Shown one piece after another: positions 63,161 to 64,000 of a stretch of 64,000 nt of DNA (its first letter is position 1; every line of letters begins with the position of its first letter). The position numbers and the translations under genes are program-made. Origin of the DNA: an uncultured bacterium. Lineage in GTDB: Bacteria; Elusimicrobiota; Elusimicrobia; Elusimicrobiales; Elusimicrobiaceae. The notes under the pieces were generated by a model. The model was not told the origin of the DNA and made no database searches. It saw only the letters and a program-made list of their open reading frames with translations. The stretch is taken from assembly GCA_949297775.1 (NCBI GenBank), contig CASFTM010000001.1, positions 62,001 through 126,000 on the forward strand, in the 5' to 3' direction.

Positions 63161-63187
63161 AAACCCCGCGGCAAGCGGGGTTTTTAA
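63161..63187 (+). terminator. Intrinsic terminator after guaD
   Basis: AAACCCCGC pairs with GCGGGGTTT around GGCAA, followed by TTA. It separates guaD from the element that follows. Confidence 0.8.
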
Positions 63188-63233
63188 TGGCCTATATAAA
63201 AGGCCTAGTGGGTTGTAGGCCTTATGACCCTGG
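63188..63233 (+). promoter_or_regulatory. Upstream element of right-edge gene: three GGCC cores plus GACCCTGG
   Basis: TGGCC (63188-63192), AGGCC (63201-63205), AGGCC (63217-63221), TTAT and GACCCTGG (63226-63233). The same four elements in the same order, with the same four-base gap before GACCCTGG, precede the protease operon on the other strand at 54365-54404. The second core is part of the palindrome AGGCCT. Confidence 0.5.
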
Positions 63234-63266
63234 CGGCGGGCAAACATAAAACTTACAATAAAAGTA

Positions 63267-64000
63267 ATGAAAACAATAAATCTTCTGATGATGTTGTTCC
63301 TAATAACCCCGCAAGTTCTTTCTGCCCAAACGTGGGAGAAAGTCTGGCACGGGGCACAAAAAACGGTTCTTAAACCCGGCCTTTCTTTGCAGGAAAGCCG
63401 TGCCGCTTTGCGGCAGGCCCGGAAAGAATTAGCAGTTCCGTCTTCCCGCGTGCAACATTGGCTGGAACAGAGGTATGCTCCTATGACGCCAGTTTCTGTA
63501 GACAAACTAAATGGTTGGGCGGCTTTGAGCAACCGCCTGATGCTTCGGGAAAGTTCTTTACGCAAGCGACAGTTGGCTTTTTTTAATTCTTTTTCGGAAG
63601 GCGTCCCGGAAGGAAAATGGCAGTCTTTGTCGTGCGGGGTTACCAAGCTTGCCCAACAAATTGGGGATGCGCCCCGGGTGGTGCTGGTAGGGAGCAAACC
63701 CCAGTATCCGCAAGCTGTTTCCACGTTCAAAAGAATAGTGTTGGCTTATAAATCGGCTTACCCCAAAAGAAAAATTATCGTTTTTTCGGAAGCCTTGCCG
63801 GACAAAGGAATGCATTTCGCTTCCCCTGTGTATGGAGCGGAAGAGCATTTGCCGTTTATAAAGACCTTTACCCAAAAAGGGATAGAAGTGGTGGGCTTGG
63901 GGGATGCCTCGGCTAACCCGCAGGGCTATTTGAAGCAGGATTATTCCCATTTAATTCTTCCCGCTAAAGATGCACCCGCTTCGGTAGCGGTTTCCAGCGC
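63267..64000 (+). CDS. Exported protein of unknown function, cut by right edge
   Basis: An open frame of 244 codons starts at ATG 63267 and continues past the window. It begins with a signal peptide (MKTINLLMMLFLITPQVLSAQ), then a helical region and an alpha/beta region from residue 124 (APRVVLVGSKPQ, KIIVFSEALPD, EVVGLGDAS), which loosely recalls the ChaN/erythromycin-esterase-like (Tiki) fold. It shares the upstream element and the lack of a Shine-Dalgarno site with the protease operon. Function not assigned. Confidence 0.6.
   Translation, partial: MKTINLLMMLFLITPQVLSAQTWEKVWHGAQKTVLKPGLSLQESRAALRQARKELAVPSSRVQHWLEQRYAPMTPVSVDKLNGWAALSNRLMLRESSLRKRQLAFFNSFSEGVPEGKWQSLSCGVTKLAQQIGDAPRVVLVGSKPQYPQAVSTFKRIVLAYKSAYPKRKIIVFSEALPDKGMHFASPVYGAEEHLPFIKTFTQKGIEVVGLGDASANPQGYLKQDYSHLILPAKDAPASVAVSS

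Overview
The window looks like the origin region of a Gram-negative, strictly anaerobic bacterium. My best guess is a gut-type member of the Elusimicrobiota. The envelope reading rests on outer-membrane barrel proteins, lipoproteins, and Kdo (KdsC) and heptose (HldD-like) genes. The anaerobe reading rests on an oxygen-defence operon of thiol peroxidase, desulfoferrodoxin, flavodiiron protein, flavin reductase and rubredoxin. The phylum is inferred from overall gene content, not proven by a marker gene. No rRNA, tRNA, CRISPR array, phage or insertion sequence was recognised.

Left part (1-21.1 kb). A partial unknown gene is followed by infC-rpmI-rplT, a lipoprotein, a DUF2807 protein, nusB-ligA, and an overlapping four-gene operon (M3 peptidase, coaW, phytoene/squalene-synthase-like gene, TPR protein). 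Next come a pyruvoyl-dependent arginine decarboxylase with agmatinase, a barrel protein, a CsgG-like lipoprotein / small membrane protein / serS / TPR operon, kdsC, a second barrel protein, a DUF1646 transporter with MgtC, and a DegT aminotransferase.

Replication core (21.1-38.6 kb). parA-parB, lepB and a glycosyltransferase lie on the minus strand with three variant parS palindromes, followed by the oxygen-defence operon. dnaA is separated from dnaN by a cluster of DnaA boxes, the probable oriC. It continues dnaN-dciA-gyrB-gyrA on the plus strand; a DciA-like gene sits where recF is often found. The strand switch at dnaA (minus to the left, plus to the right for about 19 kb) fits bidirectional replication from about 30.4 kb.

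Energy and accessory part (38.6-64 kb). A complete F-type ATP synthase operon carries an ADP-heptose-epimerase-like gene between atpA and atpG. It is followed by a PfkB kinase, an SPFH protein and a Sel1-repeat protein. A minus-strand operon of four paralogous exported proteases (49.6-54.3 kb) has the chymotrypsin-fold catalytic Ser replaced by Cys in every copy. After glyA comes a plus-strand run: deoxyhypusine-synthase-family gene, barrel protein, DoxX-like protein, dnaX-recR-comEC, guaD, and a partial exported protein running off the right edge.

The least expected signals are the Cys-nucleophile protease operon and a shared upstream element (three GGCC cores plus GACCCTGG) that precedes both that operon and the right-edge exported gene. 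Neither of those two genes has an obvious Shine-Dalgarno site. A strongly folded 470-base gene-free stretch at 21.1-21.6 kb is the other open question.
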